From the NCBI GenBank assembly GCA_963766605.1, contig CAVYAT010000006.1, forward strand, positions 1 to 64,000: a DNA stretch of 64,000 nt. Direction: 5' to 3'. The DNA comes from AC-49 sp963766605. GTDB taxonomy: Bacteria; Actinomycetota; Thermoleophilia; Solirubrobacterales; Solirubrobacteraceae. Made by a program: the position numbers and the translations under genes. Positions within the stretch are counted from its first letter, which is position 1. Each line of letters starts with the position of its first letter. Below the pieces are notes generated by a model. It made no database searches, was not told the origin of the DNA, and worked only from the letters and a program-made list of their open reading frames with translations. Of the stretch, positions 8,871 to 18,109 are shown piece by piece.

Positions 8871-10081
8871 CCAGCACGCCGGACGTTGTCGCCCCGCCCC
8901 CCGGGCATCCGCGTTTCGAGCTGCTCGATGCACTGCGCGCGTTCGCGGCGCTGGGCGTGCTCGCGTCGCACGCCGCGCTGGTCTCCGGGACGAGCTACCA
9001 CGCCTGGTACGGCTCCGTGTTCGCCAACGGCATCAGCGGCGTGACGATCTTCTTCGTGCTGTCGGGCTTCCTCCTCTATCGCCCGTTCCTGGCCGCCGAC
9101 CTCGACGGGCTGCGGCGGGTGCGAATCGGCGACTTCGCCCGGCGGCGACTGCTGCGGATCCTGCCCGCGTACTGGCTCGCGCTGACGGTGATCGGGCTGT
9201 GGCTGCACCTCAAGGGCGTCTTCGGCCCGCACGGCTGGACGTACTACGCGCTGGTGCAGATCTACGCTCCGGGCACCGTCCCGGCCGGCGGACTGATCGC
9301 CGCGTGGTCGCTGGCCGTCGAGATCTCGTTCTACCTCGTGCTGCCGTTCTACGCGCTGGGGCTGTCGCGGCTGGGCCGCGGCATGCAACGGCGCTCTCGG
9401 ATCCGCCTCGAACTGGCCGTGCTCGCGATCCTCGGCGTCGCCTCCACCGCCCTGCGCTACGACGCGGTCACGGGCCATATGCCGTTCAACACGTTGCCGA
9501 CCACGTTCACGTGGTTCGCGATCGGGATGGCGCTCGCCGTGCTCAGCGTCAGCGGAGTGCCGCGGCTGGTTGCCACGATCGGCGCCCATCCCGGCGTGTG
9601 CTGGACGGCGGCCGTCGTCCTGTACCTGATCCAGGCCGCGATCCTCAACACCAACACGTACACGGCCAACCAGTGGATGGTCCAGTACGTGCTCTCGGCG
9701 CTCGTCGCGCTGGCGCTCGTGCTGCCGGCCGTGCTCGGCTACCAGGCCGGCGGCTGGCCGCGCCGTGTCATGAGCTGGCGCGTGCTGGGCCTCGTCGGCC
9801 TGATCTCCTACGGCGTGTATCTATGGCAGGGCGCGTGGGTCGACCAGGTCGCCACCTGGGGCATCCCTGGCGGCGTGCCGGCGCTCCCCTATGTGCTGGC
9901 GCTGACGCTCGCCGGGACGATCGCGTGCGCCGCGATCTCCTACCGCCTCGTCGAGCGCCCCCTGATGCGGTTCAAGAACCCTCACCGGGCGACCGCACCA
10001 CCCGTGACACGAGATACAGCGGGCGTCCCAGCGTCTGGTCGTGTACCCGCGCCAGATAGCGCCCCAGTATCCCCACGGTGA
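8867..10081 (+). CDS. Acyltransferase family 3 membrane protein
   Basis: 404 residues from GTG 8867, coupled to the preceding ligase-like gene. The N-terminus has the acyltransferase-3 signature: FELLDALRAFAALGVLASH, in which the Arg and the His that ends this stretch are the conserved catalytic pair, then FFVLSGFLLYRPF. About ten membrane helices follow. Family members O-acylate sugars of surface polysaccharides (OafA type) using cytoplasmic acyl-CoA. The tail after the last helix (about 36 residues, proline- and threonine-rich) overlaps by 110 bases the 3' end of the convergent GT2 gene. The stop is therefore late, and the final residues are probably unconstrained. Confidence 0.75.
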   Translation: MTSTPDVVAPPPGHPRFELLDALRAFAALGVLASHAALVSGTSYHAWYGSVFANGISGVTIFFVLSGFLLYRPFLAADLDGLRRVRIGDFARRRLLRILPAYWLALTVIGLWLHLKGVFGPHGWTYYALVQIYAPGTVPAGGLIAAWSLAVEISFYLVLPFYALGLSRLGRGMQRRSRIRLELAVLAILGVASTALRYDAVTGHMPFNTLPTTFTWFAIGMALAVLSVSGVPRLVATIGAHPGVCWTAAVVLYLIQAAILNTNTYTANQWMVQYVLSALVALALVLPAVLGYQAGGWPRRVMSWRVLGLVGLISYGVYLWQGAWVDQVATWGIPGGVPALPYVLALTLAGTIACAAISYRLVERPLMRFKNPHRATAPPVTRDTAGVPASGRVPAPDSAPVSPR

Positions 10082-10904
10082 TCAGCTGCACCCCGCCGAG
10101 GAACAGGATGACGACGATCGTCCAGACCCCGAGGCTCGCCGACACGAGACCCGCGACGGTCGCGATCAGGATCACCAGCGCCGCGATGCCCGATAGCGCG
10201 GCGACGGTCGTGCCGACGACGGTCGCCAGCGCCAGCGGCACGTCGGAGAACGACGTGATCGCCTCGCCCGCGAGCCGGAACAGCTGCCGGTAGGACGCGC
10301 CGCGCCCCGCCGCGCGTCCGGCGCGGCGGTACTCGATCGGCACCTGGTCATAACCGACCCAGGCGACCATCCCGCGCAGGAAGCGCCGGTGCTCGGGCAT
10401 CTGGCGCAGCGCCTCGACGACGCGCCGCGACATCAGCCGGAAGTCGCCCGCCTGACCCTGGAACGGCGTCCGTGCCAGCCGCGACATGACCCCGTAGAAC
10501 GACGTCGCCATCTGGCGCTTGAGCCAGCTCTCGTCGCGCCCGACACGCCGCGCGTAGACGACGTCGGCGCCCTCGCGGGCCATCGTCAGCATCTCTGGGA
10601 TCAGCTCCGGCGGGTCCTGGAGGTCGGCGTGCATGAGGACCGCGTAGTCGCCGCTCGTGTGATCCAGGCCGGCCGACATCGCGATCTCCATGCCGAAGTT
10701 GCGCGACAGGACGACGAGCACGATGCCGCCCTCGTCGGCCGCCAGCTTGGAGACGATCTCCCGCGACGAGTCGGTCGAGCCGTCGTCGACGAACACGATC
10801 TCGTGCTCGATCTCCGACAGCGCCTCGCGGACCCGCTGGTGCAGGGGCGCCAGCGAGTCCTCCTCGTTGAGCATCGGTACGACGACCGAGACGGTCGGCG
10901 TCAT
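9972..10904 (-). CDS. CsbB/GtrB-like polyprenyl-phosphate glycosyltransferase (GT2)
   Basis: 310 residues from ATG 10904, which overlaps the stop of the upstream methyltransferase by 4 bases (ATGA). The GT-A domain begins TVSVVVPMLNEEDS and has FVDDGSTD, MHADLQDPPE (the DxD-type site) and the QAGDFRLMSR motif typical of DPM1/GtrB/CsbB enzymes. Two membrane helices near the C-terminus (PLALATVVGTTVAALSG and VILFLGGVQLITVGILG) complete the CsbB/GtrB architecture. Such enzymes transfer a sugar from a nucleotide to undecaprenyl phosphate on the cytoplasmic side. In Firmicutes CsbB works with YfhO, and four YfhO-like genes follow directly here. The charged sugar is unknown. Confidence 0.82.
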   Translation of the reverse strand: MTPTVSVVVPMLNEEDSLAPLHQRVREALSEIEHEIVFVDDGSTDSSREIVSKLAADEGGIVLVVLSRNFGMEIAMSAGLDHTSGDYAVLMHADLQDPPELIPEMLTMAREGADVVYARRVGRDESWLKRQMATSFYGVMSRLARTPFQGQAGDFRLMSRRVVEALRQMPEHRRFLRGMVAWVGYDQVPIEYRRAGRAAGRGASYRQLFRLAGEAITSFSDVPLALATVVGTTVAALSGIAALVILIATVAGLVSASLGVWTIVVILFLGGVQLITVGILGRYLARVHDQTLGRPLYLVSRVVRSPGEGS

Positions 10905-11644
10905 GGCGCGGTCAGCACAGGGCGACACACCATGCCGATCGAGACGCCGGCCGGAAACCTCGCGCCGCGGCGGATCAGGGCGGCCTCGCCCTGCATGGGG
11001 GCGAGCAGCGCGCGGTTCATCGCGCCGGAACCGAACTCGTAATCCGTCTTGCCGTTGTCGGCCGGGCGGCGGCGCTCCAGCATCCGCATCGCCGCGATCG
11101 GCGCCAGCAGGACGGTGTTGAAGTACGTCTGCACGATCGGCTCCCAGCCCGCCCCGGTCAGCAGCGTTCGCAGCCGCGGCCGCGTGTAGCGGCGCATGTG
11201 GTGATGGGAGTCGTCGTGGTGGCTCCACATCCACTGGTATGCGGGCACGGTGACCAGCAGCCGGCCGCGATCGGAGACCACGCGGCGCAGCTCACGCGCT
11301 CCGCGGTCGTCGTGTTCGACATGCTCGAGCACGTCGGTGGCGAGGATCAGGTCGAACGAGCCGTCGTCGTAGGGAAGCTCCTCGACGCTGGACTCGATCA
11401 CCCCGTCGAGCCCGCGCTCGCGGCAGAACCGGACGGCGGTGTCCGACGTGTCGGCCCCGGCCGCGGTCCCGAGCGGCCCGAACTCGACCAGGTTGCGGCC
11501 CGTGCCGCAGCCGGCGTCGAAGACCCGCGGCTGGGGCACGACGTCGGCTCGGGCGAGCATCGCCCAGATGACGGCGCGCCGGCCCCGGAACCACCAGTGG
11601 GCGTCCTCGAGCTCGTAGAGCCGTTGGTAGATCTGCTCCTCCAT
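10901..11644 (-). CDS. SAM-dependent methyltransferase
   Basis: 247 residues. Motif I is VFDAGCGTGRNL (near 42-53), followed by ADTSDTAVRFC and DLILATDVLEHVEHDD (motif II region), as in Methyltransf_11/23 proteins. A conserved N-terminal block, EDAHWWFRGRR, is often seen in glycan-cluster methyltransferases. A single hydrophobic stretch (NTVLLAPIAAM) near 180 could touch the membrane. The gene is the first of a two-gene operon with the CsbB-like glycosyltransferase, to which it is coupled by ATGA. It shares a divergent promoter with the first yfhO-like gene. A role in polyprenyl or sugar methylation is possible but not shown. Confidence 0.72.
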   Translation of the reverse strand: MEEQIYQRLYELEDAHWWFRGRRAVIWAMLARADVVPQPRVFDAGCGTGRNLVEFGPLGTAAGADTSDTAVRFCRERGLDGVIESSVEELPYDDGSFDLILATDVLEHVEHDDRGARELRRVVSDRGRLLVTVPAYQWMWSHHDDSHHHMRRYTRPRLRTLLTGAGWEPIVQTYFNTVLLAPIAAMRMLERRRPADNGKTDYEFGSGAMNRALLAPMQGEAALIRRGARFPAGVSIGMVCRPVLTAP

Positions 11645-11690
11645 GTCGGCGTTGATCGTATGCTCTCGCCGGATGCCAGGTCACGTGCCA
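11641..11690. repeat. Promoter block duplicated at 18106-18155
   Basis: 42 of 50 bases match 18106-18155 at a constant offset of 6465, with no gaps. The block runs from the start codon of the minus-strand gene (CAT 11642-11644), through TTGATCGTATGCT, to an ATG on plus (11673) and CACGTGCCA. It is better conserved than the coding sequence on either side. Confidence 0.75.
11655..11664. promoter_or_regulatory. Bidirectional promoter core with overlapping -10 boxes
   Basis: ATCGTATGCT reads TATGCT on plus, 8 bases before ATG 11673, and TACGAT on minus, 10 bases before ATG 11644. The same ten bases occur at 18120-18129 in front of the second yfhO cassette. Confidence 0.5.
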
Positions 11691-14111
11691 CCGCGCCGTA
11701 GGCTGCGCATCCCGGGGGTCTTCGTGCGCCGTCCGATGCTCGGTGCGGCCGCCCTGTATGCAGCACTTTCGCTCGTGATGGTCGCTCCCGGCCTGGTCCC
11801 GGGACGGACGCTCTCGTCGTCGGATCTGCTGTGGACCGTCGCTCCGTGGAGCGCCACAAAACCCGCGGCAGTTCCGGCCCACGGCGCCAACCCGGAGAAC
11901 GCCGACAGCGTCTCGGCGTTCGGTCCGCTGGCCCGCGATGCGCGCGCGACGCTGCCATCGCTGGCGCTGTGGAATCCGTACATCGGCGCCGGCCGGCCGC
12001 TGATGGCCGACATGCAGTCGCAGGTGCTGTCGCCGTTCAGCGTCCCGGCGTACGTGCTGCCCTACTGGTGGTCGCAGGGGCTGATCGCGGCGCTCAAGCT
12101 GTTCATCGCCGCGCTGGGCACGTTCGCGCTCGCACGGGTCCTGGCGATCCGGCCCGGCGGCGCCCTGATCGCCGGGCTCGCGTTCGGGCTCGGGCTGTAC
12201 ATGGTCACCTGGCTGTCGTGGCCGCTGACCAGCGTCTGGGCGCTGTTGCCGTGGCTGCTGGTGGCGATCGCCCGCGTGGTACGGGCCCCGGACACGACCG
12301 GCGTCGTGGCGCTCGCCGTCGTCGCGGCGCTCACCGTGCTCGCCGGACATCCCGAGTCGACGTTCCACGGCGCCGTCGTCGCGGTGCTGTTCGCGCTGCT
12401 GCTGGCGTCGCGCGAACGTGACGGCCGCTGGCGGCGCCTGGGCATTGTCGCCCTCGGCGCGGTGGCCGGCGCGTGCCTGGCGGCGATCGTCGCGCTGCCG
12501 TTCCTCGAGCTCGTGCGCCACTCCGGCGACCTGGCTGACCGCACCGGCCAGGCGCCGAAGGGGATCGCCAGCCACGACGTCCTCGGCCTGTTCTTCCCCG
12601 AGTACTGGGGGCGCCCGACACAGTTCGAGACGCAGGCCTTCATCAACGTGCACGCGTTCTACGCGGGCGCGCTCCCGACGCTGCTGGCCGGCATCGCGAT
12701 TGTCGTGCGCCCGACGCGCGAACGGATCGCGGTGGTGCTGACCGGCGCCGTCGCGCTGATGGTCGTGCTCGGCTTCTGGCCCGCCTTTCAGATCGTCAAT
12801 GCGCTGCCCGGCTTCGACCAGACCTACAACACGCGCCTCGGGGTGTTCGTCGTGCTGGCGATCGCGCTGCTGGCCGGGTGGGGCGCCGACGAGGTCCTCG
12901 ACGCGCGCTCGCGGACGCTGTCGCCGCGGGCCAACCGGATCCTCGTCGGCGCCCTCGCCGCGGCGGTCGTCGCCCCGGTGGTGATCGTGGCGCACCGGTT
13001 CCGCCCCGGCCAGCTCGGCCACGCGATCGGCGTCGCGGCCGGCGTGAGCCGCGTCGCAGCGCTCGACGACCTCCCCCACCTGCTCCCGACCGCGGCGATG
13101 CTCGATTGGCTCGTGCTCGCCGGCGCCGGCGCCGCGCTGATCGTGGTGACGTGGCGCGGACGCCTGTCGCCGAACGTCGCCGTGGCGCTGATGGTCGCGC
13201 TGACTGCGGTCGACATGCTGCGGTTCGGCATCGGCGAGAACCCGTCGATCCCGCGTTCGCACGCGACGCAGCCCGCGACGCCGGCGATCCGCTTCCTGCA
13301 GACGCGCACGCCGGCGCGGTTCGTCGGACTACAGTCGCCGTCGGGCCAGCCGTCGCCGATCCCGGCCGACGCCGCGATGGACTACGGCCTCCAGGACGCG
13401 CGCAGCTACGACTACCCGATCGTCGCGCGCTACGACCGCCTGTGGCGCGCTGCGGTCGCGCCGCCCGCGCTGTTCACGCCGCCGACCACGATCGCCGGCT
13501 CGGATCGCCGCGCGCTGCGGGCGCTGGGGCTACTCGGTGTGCGCAGCCTGCTCCAGCGTCCCGGCGACCCGCGGCTGGCACTTCCGATCGTCTATTCGGG
13601 CCGCGACGGGCGCATCTACGACAATCCCGGCGCGATGCCGCGGGCGTGGGTCGTCGACCATCAGCAGCCGGTCGCCGGCGGCGCCGGCGCGCAGCTGCGC
13701 GCGATCGAAGACCCGGCCTTCCGCCCCGCCGCGACCGCCGTCGTCGCACGGCCGGTGGCCGGCATCGCGACCGGCCCCGGGACCACGGCCCGGCCCGTCG
13801 CCGCGCGGGTCGGCCGCTACGCCCCGCAGCGCGTCGAGGTCGACGCGACCGCGCGTCGGCGCTCGCTCGTCGTCCTGTCGGACGTCTACTACCCGGGCTG
13901 GAAGGCGACGGTCGACGGCCACGCCGCGCCGATCGAGCAGGTCGACTACCTGCTGCGCGGCGTGAGTGTCGGGCCCGGCCGCCACCGGATCGTCTACCGC
14001 TACGAGCCCGGCTCGGTGCGCTTCGGCGCGATCATCAGCGTGTTGACGGCGCTGACGCTGATCGGCGGGCTGGTCGTGGCTCGTCGGCGCCGCCGCGGGG
14101 TGCCGGCATGA
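11673..14111 (+). CDS. YfhO-family membrane glycosyltransferase, cassette 1 first copy
   Basis: 812 residues from ATG 11673; an in-frame ATG at 11643 would overlap the divergent gene and lie upstream of the predicted transcription start. The first helix (PMLGAAALYAALSLVMVAPG) is followed by a large loop with RTLSSSDLLW and the conserved LWNPYIGAGRPLMADMQS, the pattern of YfhO (PF09586) GT-C proteins. About a dozen helices follow, then a soluble beta domain ending with YYPGWKATVDG near 745 and a final helix. In Bacillus and Listeria, YfhO moves a sugar from undecaprenyl phosphate to a teichoic acid outside the cell. The acceptor here is unknown. The gene is coupled to the next copy by ATGA, and it is more like the copy at 18164 than like its immediate neighbour. 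Confidence 0.78.
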   Translation: MPGHVPPRRRLRIPGVFVRRPMLGAAALYAALSLVMVAPGLVPGRTLSSSDLLWTVAPWSATKPAAVPAHGANPENADSVSAFGPLARDARATLPSLALWNPYIGAGRPLMADMQSQVLSPFSVPAYVLPYWWSQGLIAALKLFIAALGTFALARVLAIRPGGALIAGLAFGLGLYMVTWLSWPLTSVWALLPWLLVAIARVVRAPDTTGVVALAVVAALTVLAGHPESTFHGAVVAVLFALLLASRERDGRWRRLGIVALGAVAGACLAAIVALPFLELVRHSGDLADRTGQAPKGIASHDVLGLFFPEYWGRPTQFETQAFINVHAFYAGALPTLLAGIAIVVRPTRERIAVVLTGAVALMVVLGFWPAFQIVNALPGFDQTYNTRLGVFVVLAIALLAGWGADEVLDARSRTLSPRANRILVGALAAAVVAPVVIVAHRFRPGQLGHAIGVAAGVSRVAALDDLPHLLPTAAMLDWLVLAGAGAALIVVTWRGRLSPNVAVALMVALTAVDMLRFGIGENPSIPRSHATQPATPAIRFLQTRTPARFVGLQSPSGQPSPIPADAAMDYGLQDARSYDYPIVARYDRLWRAAVAPPALFTPPTTIAGSDRRALRALGLLGVRSLLQRPGDPRLALPIVYSGRDGRIYDNPGAMPRAWVVDHQQPVAGGAGAQLRAIEDPAFRPAATAVVARPVAGIATGPGTTARPVAARVGRYAPQRVEVDATARRRSLVVLSDVYYPGWKATVDGHAAPIEQVDYLLRGVSVGPGRHRIVYRYEPGSVRFGAIISVLTALTLIGGLVVARRRRRGVPA

Positions 14112-16555
14112 GGAGCTTCGTGACGCGGCGGCCCAACGTGGCGGCCGCCGTGCTGTTCGCGGTGCTGGCGATCGTCTTCGTCGGCCAGGGCCTGCTGCCC
14201 GGCCGCACGCTGTCGAACTCCGACACGTTCTGGTTCTACCCGCCGTTCAAGGCCAACCACCCGGCGGCGCTCGCCCACTCCGCCAATCCCGAGATCGACG
14301 ACGCCCCGGCGCTGATGCAGCCGTTCGTGCGCTACACGAAGGCGTCGCTACCGCACATCCCGCTGTGGGACCCGCACATCATGACCGGGCGGCCGTTCCT
14401 GGCCAACGCCCAGTCGGCGGTCTTCTCGCCGTTCAGCGTGCCCGCCTACGTGCTGCCGTTCTTCACGGCGCTGGGCTGGATCGCCGTGCTCAAGCTGTGG
14501 TGCGCGGGCTTCGGGACGTTCCTGCTCGGGCGCGCGCTCGGCATGCGATTGGCCGGCGCGACGATCGCCGGGATTGTCTACGGGTTCAACCTGTGGCTCG
14601 TCACGTGGCTCGTGTACCCCCACGCGTCGGTGTGGGCGCTGATCCCGTTTCTGCTCGTCGCGGTCGAGCGGGCGATCCGAAGACCGGACATCCGCGGCGC
14701 CGCGCCGCTGGCGATCGTCGTCGCGGCGCAGTTCCTGTGCGGCCATCCCGAGTCGAGCTTCCACGCGATGCTGGCGGCGACGATCTACTTCGTCGTGCGC
14801 GTCTACGCGCTGCGCCCGAACCTCGGCCGGGCGATCGGCGCGTTCGTCGGCGCCACCGCGCTGGGCACGGCGCTGGCCGCCGTGACGCTGCTGCCGTTCG
14901 CCGAGCTGCTGCTGCGCTCGGCCGACATCCACCAGCGCAGCGGCATCGCCCAGACGTCCAAGGCACCGGGCAAGTTCATCCTGACGACGCTGATGCCCGA
15001 CTGGTTCGGGCGCCCCACCCAGACGCCGACCCGCCTCTATGCGACGCAGAACATCCTCGCGCTGTTCGAGCTGGCCCGTGCCTGGTACGCCAGCGCGCTC
15101 GCGCTGATGCTCGGCGCGGCCGCGCTGATCCTGCGCCCGTCGCGCGGGCGCCTGCTGCTGGCGGCGCTCGCGGCGGCGGTGATGATGGTCGTGTTCGGCG
15201 TCTTCCCGGTCTTCCAGATCGTCACCCACCTGCCGGTCTTCTCCGCCGGTCACAACACTCGCCTGACGATCCTCGCGATCCTGTGCGTCGCCCTGCTGGC
15301 CGGCTTCGGGCTCGATGACCTGCTGGCCCGCGAGGGCAGCCGCCGCCGACAGTGGATCGTGCTCGGCGTGGCGGCGGCGCTGTTCGCGCTGCCGCTGCTC
15401 TACGCGCTGGGGCGCGGGCGGGTCCCGCTGAACGCGCTCGGGCACGGGCTGGCGATCGCGTGGGGCTTCATCCATCCCAGGGAGTCGTGGAGCGACACCG
15501 AGATCATCGACGGCGTGCGGGCCAGCGCCGTGTGGATCTGGCTCGTCGTCGGCGGCGCCGGGCTGGCGATCGTGGCGCTGGCGACCGCACGCCGGCGTGT
15601 GGTCAGCGCGACGGTCCTCGCCGTGCTGGCCGGCGTCGTCATCTACGGCGACCTGGCCCGCGCCGGGATGGGCTACAACCCGTCGATCAAGCGCTCGCTG
15701 GCCACGCAGCCCGCCACGCCGGCGATCAAGCTGCTGCAGACGGCCGGCACGGCGCGCGTCGTCGGCCTCGGCCAGATCCCGCAGAACGCGCTGGCCTTCA
15801 ACTACAACCTCTACGAGCCGCGCGGCTACGACCTCCCGGTCGAGCGCCGCTTCGATCACCTGTGGCGCACGACGATGTCCCCGCAGTTCCTTTCGCAGGC
15901 GGGCGTGTACCCGGGCGACATCCCGCTGTCGCTCCAGTCGATGACGGCCGCACGAGCGCGGATCCTGGGGATGATGGGCACCCGCTTCGTCATCCAGCCG
16001 CCGCAGCTGCCGCGGCTGCGTATTCCCGGCCTGACCCTCGTCCACGCGGGTCCCGACGCGCAGGTCTACCGCAACGCGGCCGAGCAGCCGCGGGCGGCCG
16101 TCGTCGGGGCACAGACCGTCGCCCCGACCGGCGACGCCGCCTACCGCGACGTCATCGCCCCCGGCTTCCGCATCGATCGCGTCGCGGTCACCGAGAAGCC
16201 GGTCGCCGGCCTGGCCACGACCACTCCGGCCCGTACGCCGCCTCCCGCCGGACGCGCCCGGATCGCCAAGGTCACCGACGACGGCCTCGTCGTCCAGGCG
16301 AGGGCGCAGCGCCCGGGGATGCTCGTCGTCTCCGACGCCTGGGCCCCCGGCTGGCAGGCCACCGTCGACGGCCACTCGACCCCCGTCCAGCGCGTCGACT
16401 ACGTCTTCCGCGGCGTCCAACTGCCCGCCGGCAACCACCGCGTCGTCTTCTCCTACCACCCCACCAGCTTCACCATCGGCTGGATCATCTCGCTGCTCGC
16501 ACTGCTCGGCCTGTCGATCGCGCTCGGAGTCACGTGGCACCGGCACCGCAGCTGA
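14108..16555 (+). CDS. YfhO-family membrane glycosyltransferase, cassette 1 second copy
   Basis: 815 residues; ATG 14108 overlaps the previous stop. It starts with VTRRPNVAAAVLFAVLAIVF and carries RTLSNSDTFWFYPPFK, LPHIPLWDPHIMTGRPFL and CGHPESSFHA, all shared with the copy at 20596 but different from the first copies. The C-terminal beta domain (WAPGWQATVDG near 755) and last helix lie in a tract nearly identical to 22561-22962. The likely function is the same as for its paralogs, transfer of a lipid-linked sugar at the outer membrane face. The pairing of one A-type and one B-type copy in each cassette suggests the two forms act together or on successive residues. Confidence 0.78.
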   Translation: MRSFVTRRPNVAAAVLFAVLAIVFVGQGLLPGRTLSNSDTFWFYPPFKANHPAALAHSANPEIDDAPALMQPFVRYTKASLPHIPLWDPHIMTGRPFLANAQSAVFSPFSVPAYVLPFFTALGWIAVLKLWCAGFGTFLLGRALGMRLAGATIAGIVYGFNLWLVTWLVYPHASVWALIPFLLVAVERAIRRPDIRGAAPLAIVVAAQFLCGHPESSFHAMLAATIYFVVRVYALRPNLGRAIGAFVGATALGTALAAVTLLPFAELLLRSADIHQRSGIAQTSKAPGKFILTTLMPDWFGRPTQTPTRLYATQNILALFELARAWYASALALMLGAAALILRPSRGRLLLAALAAAVMMVVFGVFPVFQIVTHLPVFSAGHNTRLTILAILCVALLAGFGLDDLLAREGSRRRQWIVLGVAAALFALPLLYALGRGRVPLNALGHGLAIAWGFIHPRESWSDTEIIDGVRASAVWIWLVVGGAGLAIVALATARRRVVSATVLAVLAGVVIYGDLARAGMGYNPSIKRSLATQPATPAIKLLQTAGTARVVGLGQIPQNALAFNYNLYEPRGYDLPVERRFDHLWRTTMSPQFLSQAGVYPGDIPLSLQSMTAARARILGMMGTRFVIQPPQLPRLRIPGLTLVHAGPDAQVYRNAAEQPRAAVVGAQTVAPTGDAAYRDVIAPGFRIDRVAVTEKPVAGLATTTPARTPPPAGRARIAKVTDDGLVVQARAQRPGMLVVSDAWAPGWQATVDGHSTPVQRVDYVFRGVQLPAGNHRVVFSYHPTSFTIGWIISLLALLGLSIALGVTWHRHRS
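16103..16504 (+). repeat. Gene-conversion tract shared with 22561-22962
   Basis: About 400 bases align without gaps to 22561-22962 (offset 6458). By eye 16215-16441 is identical to 22673-22899 at every position (227 bases), including third codon positions. Differences cluster at both flanks. The rest of the two genes is clearly diverged. Confidence 0.8.
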
Positions 16556-17727
16556 AGGCCGCGCACTTCGACGGGATCGACGCGCTGCGGGCGGTCGCCG
16601 CGGTCATGGTCGTCGAGTTCCACGCCGTCGGGATCTTCGGCCGCGGCGCCGCGCTGCACGCGTGGATCCGGCCGTGGATCCTCAACCTCGATGTCGGCGT
16701 GCAGATCTTCTTCGTGATCTCGGCGTTCCTGCTCTACCGGCCGTTCGTGCGCGCTCGCGACATGGACGTGCGTGCCGCGACGTGGCCGTATGCGTGGCGG
16801 CGGATCGTGCGGATCGTGCCCGGCTACTGGACCGCGCTGATCTTCACGGCGATCGTGCTCGGAGCGACCGCGTCGATCCTCAGCCTGCACGGGTTCGCGC
16901 GGTACTTCCTGTTCACCCAGTCCTACACCTACGACACCGCGTCCGGCGGGCTGCCGGTCGCGTGGACGCTGTGCATCGAGGTCGCGTTCTACGCGTTCCT
17001 ACCGGTGTGGGCGTGGGCCGTCCGACGGGTGCTGGGCTCGGGCAGCACCCGCGGCGAGCTGCCCGCGCTCGCCGGCCTGTTCGCGGTCGGGGTCGCGTGG
17101 AAGCTGTGGGTCCTCGGCACGCAGGTCGGCTCCTTCATCCCGTCGCTGAACCCGTGGGTGATCGCGCTGCCGTCGTACTTCGACGTGTTCGCACTGGGGA
17201 TGGTCGTCGCGGTGCTCAGCGTCCGCTGGCAGGAGCGCGGCGGTGCGCCTGAGCGCCTGCGGCGCACGAGCGGCTGGTGGTGGGTCGCGGGCCTGGCGCT
17301 GTTCGTGTTCGCCGCCAAGGGCGCGGGGCTGACGACGCTCGACCCACGCGGCTTCACCCACCAGCAGTTCCTCGTGCGCCACATGCTCCTGGGGCTGGTC
17401 GCGATCTGCGCGCTGATGCCGGCCGTGCTGGGAACCGGCGTCCCGGCCCGCGTGCTGCGGTGGGCGCCGCTGCGGGAGGCCGGCCGCGTCTCCTATGGGA
17501 TCTACCTGTACCACCTGACCGTCTTCGGGGTCCTGACGATCTGGGGGTTTGACCGCTGGAGTGGCGCCGTTCACCCGTACCTGCTGTGGGGCGTTGGCGG
17601 GCTGGCGCTGACGTTCCTGGTCGCCGAGGTCAGCTTCCGGCTGATCGAGCGCCCGGCGCTGTCGCTCAAGTCGTGGGCCGGCCCCGGGTTGCGGCGGGCA
17701 GCGACGGCACGACCGCCTGCGGGTTGA
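16534..17727 (+). CDS. Acyltransferase family 3 membrane protein
   Basis: 397 residues from GTG 16534, which overlaps the end of the preceding YfhO-like gene by 22 bases. The signature is DGIDALRAVAAVMVVEFHAVG (Arg and His of the catalytic pair) followed by FFVISAFLLYRPF. Later helices match the OafA/NodX acyltransferase-3 pattern (LPVAWTLCIEVAFYAFLPV, SYGIYLYHLTVFG). It probably O-acylates a sugar placed by the neighbouring glycosyltransferases. It is a paralog of the gene at 8867 but not close. It sits only after the first yfhO cassette; the second cassette lacks one. The 3' end overlaps the convergent TPR gene by 62 bases. Confidence 0.78.
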   Translation: MAPAPQLKAAHFDGIDALRAVAAVMVVEFHAVGIFGRGAALHAWIRPWILNLDVGVQIFFVISAFLLYRPFVRARDMDVRAATWPYAWRRIVRIVPGYWTALIFTAIVLGATASILSLHGFARYFLFTQSYTYDTASGGLPVAWTLCIEVAFYAFLPVWAWAVRRVLGSGSTRGELPALAGLFAVGVAWKLWVLGTQVGSFIPSLNPWVIALPSYFDVFALGMVVAVLSVRWQERGGAPERLRRTSGWWWVAGLALFVFAAKGAGLTTLDPRGFTHQQFLVRHMLLGLVAICALMPAVLGTGVPARVLRWAPLREAGRVSYGIYLYHLTVFGVLTIWGFDRWSGAVHPYLLWGVGGLALTFLVAEVSFRLIERPALSLKSWAGPGLRRAATARPPAG

Positions 17728-18109
17728 GCGCCAGGACCCGCGCCCGGGCCGCTGCCGCGCCCCGGGGATCGGACCGCGCGAGCACCTCGGCGAGCGCAGT
17801 CCAGCCGAGCGTCGAGTTGGGCTGCAGGTGGATCGCGCGGCGCGCGGTCGCGATCGCGTCGGCGCGGTAGCCGGCCGTCGCGAGCAGGATCGAGATCTGC
17901 GCGACCGGGGCCGGGTCGTGGCACTGCGATGTCAGCGTCCGCAGTTGGTCGGCGCGTCCACCGGCCGGCTGGCGGTGGTGAAACAGCGCGACCAGCAGCG
18001 CGCCGTGGGCCACCTGGCAGCGCCGCTGCTCGTGCAGCCGCGTGACGCCGTAGACGATCGCGACGGCGGCGATGACGACGACCGCCGCCTTGAGAATGTG
18101 CCGCTCCAT
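17666..18109 (-). CDS. Small membrane-anchored TPR-like protein
   Basis: 147 residues. A single N-terminal hydrophobic helix (ILKAAVVVIAAVAIVYGV, near 5-22) is followed by a soluble part with two or three helix-turn-helix repeats. One fits the TPR pattern well (ATAGYRADAIATARRAIHLQPN then GWTALAEVLAR). Two cysteines (QRRCQ and TSQCHD) could pair if the domain lies outside the cell. ATG 18109 lies at the same distance from the duplicated promoter block as the methyltransferase start at 11644, and both genes begin ATGGAG. The beginning of this gene therefore seems to have been copied with the promoter, although the proteins are unrelated further on. Function unknown; a scaffold for the glycan machinery is a guess. 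Confidence 0.62.
   Translation of the reverse strand: MERHILKAAVVVIAAVAIVYGVTRLHEQRRCQVAHGALLVALFHHRQPAGGRADQLRTLTSQCHDPAPVAQISILLATAGYRADAIATARRAIHLQPNSTLGWTALAEVLARSDPRGAAAARARVLALNPQAVVPSLPAATRGRPTT

Noticed and set aside
11643..11672. Upstream ATG as start of the first yfhO gene
   Set aside because: It lies before the predicted transcription start and within the divergent methyltransferase start codon; ATG 11673 fits the promoter and the second cassette copy.
11292..13262. 656-codon minus-strand frame across the first yfhO gene
   Set aside because: Translation is mostly Arg, His, Asp and Gln without hydrophobic structure; shadow of the YfhO frame, which has clear helices and motifs.
14348..16546. 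732-codon minus-strand frame across the second yfhO gene
   Set aside because: Same shadow composition, no recognisable domain, and it contradicts the well-supported plus-strand gene.
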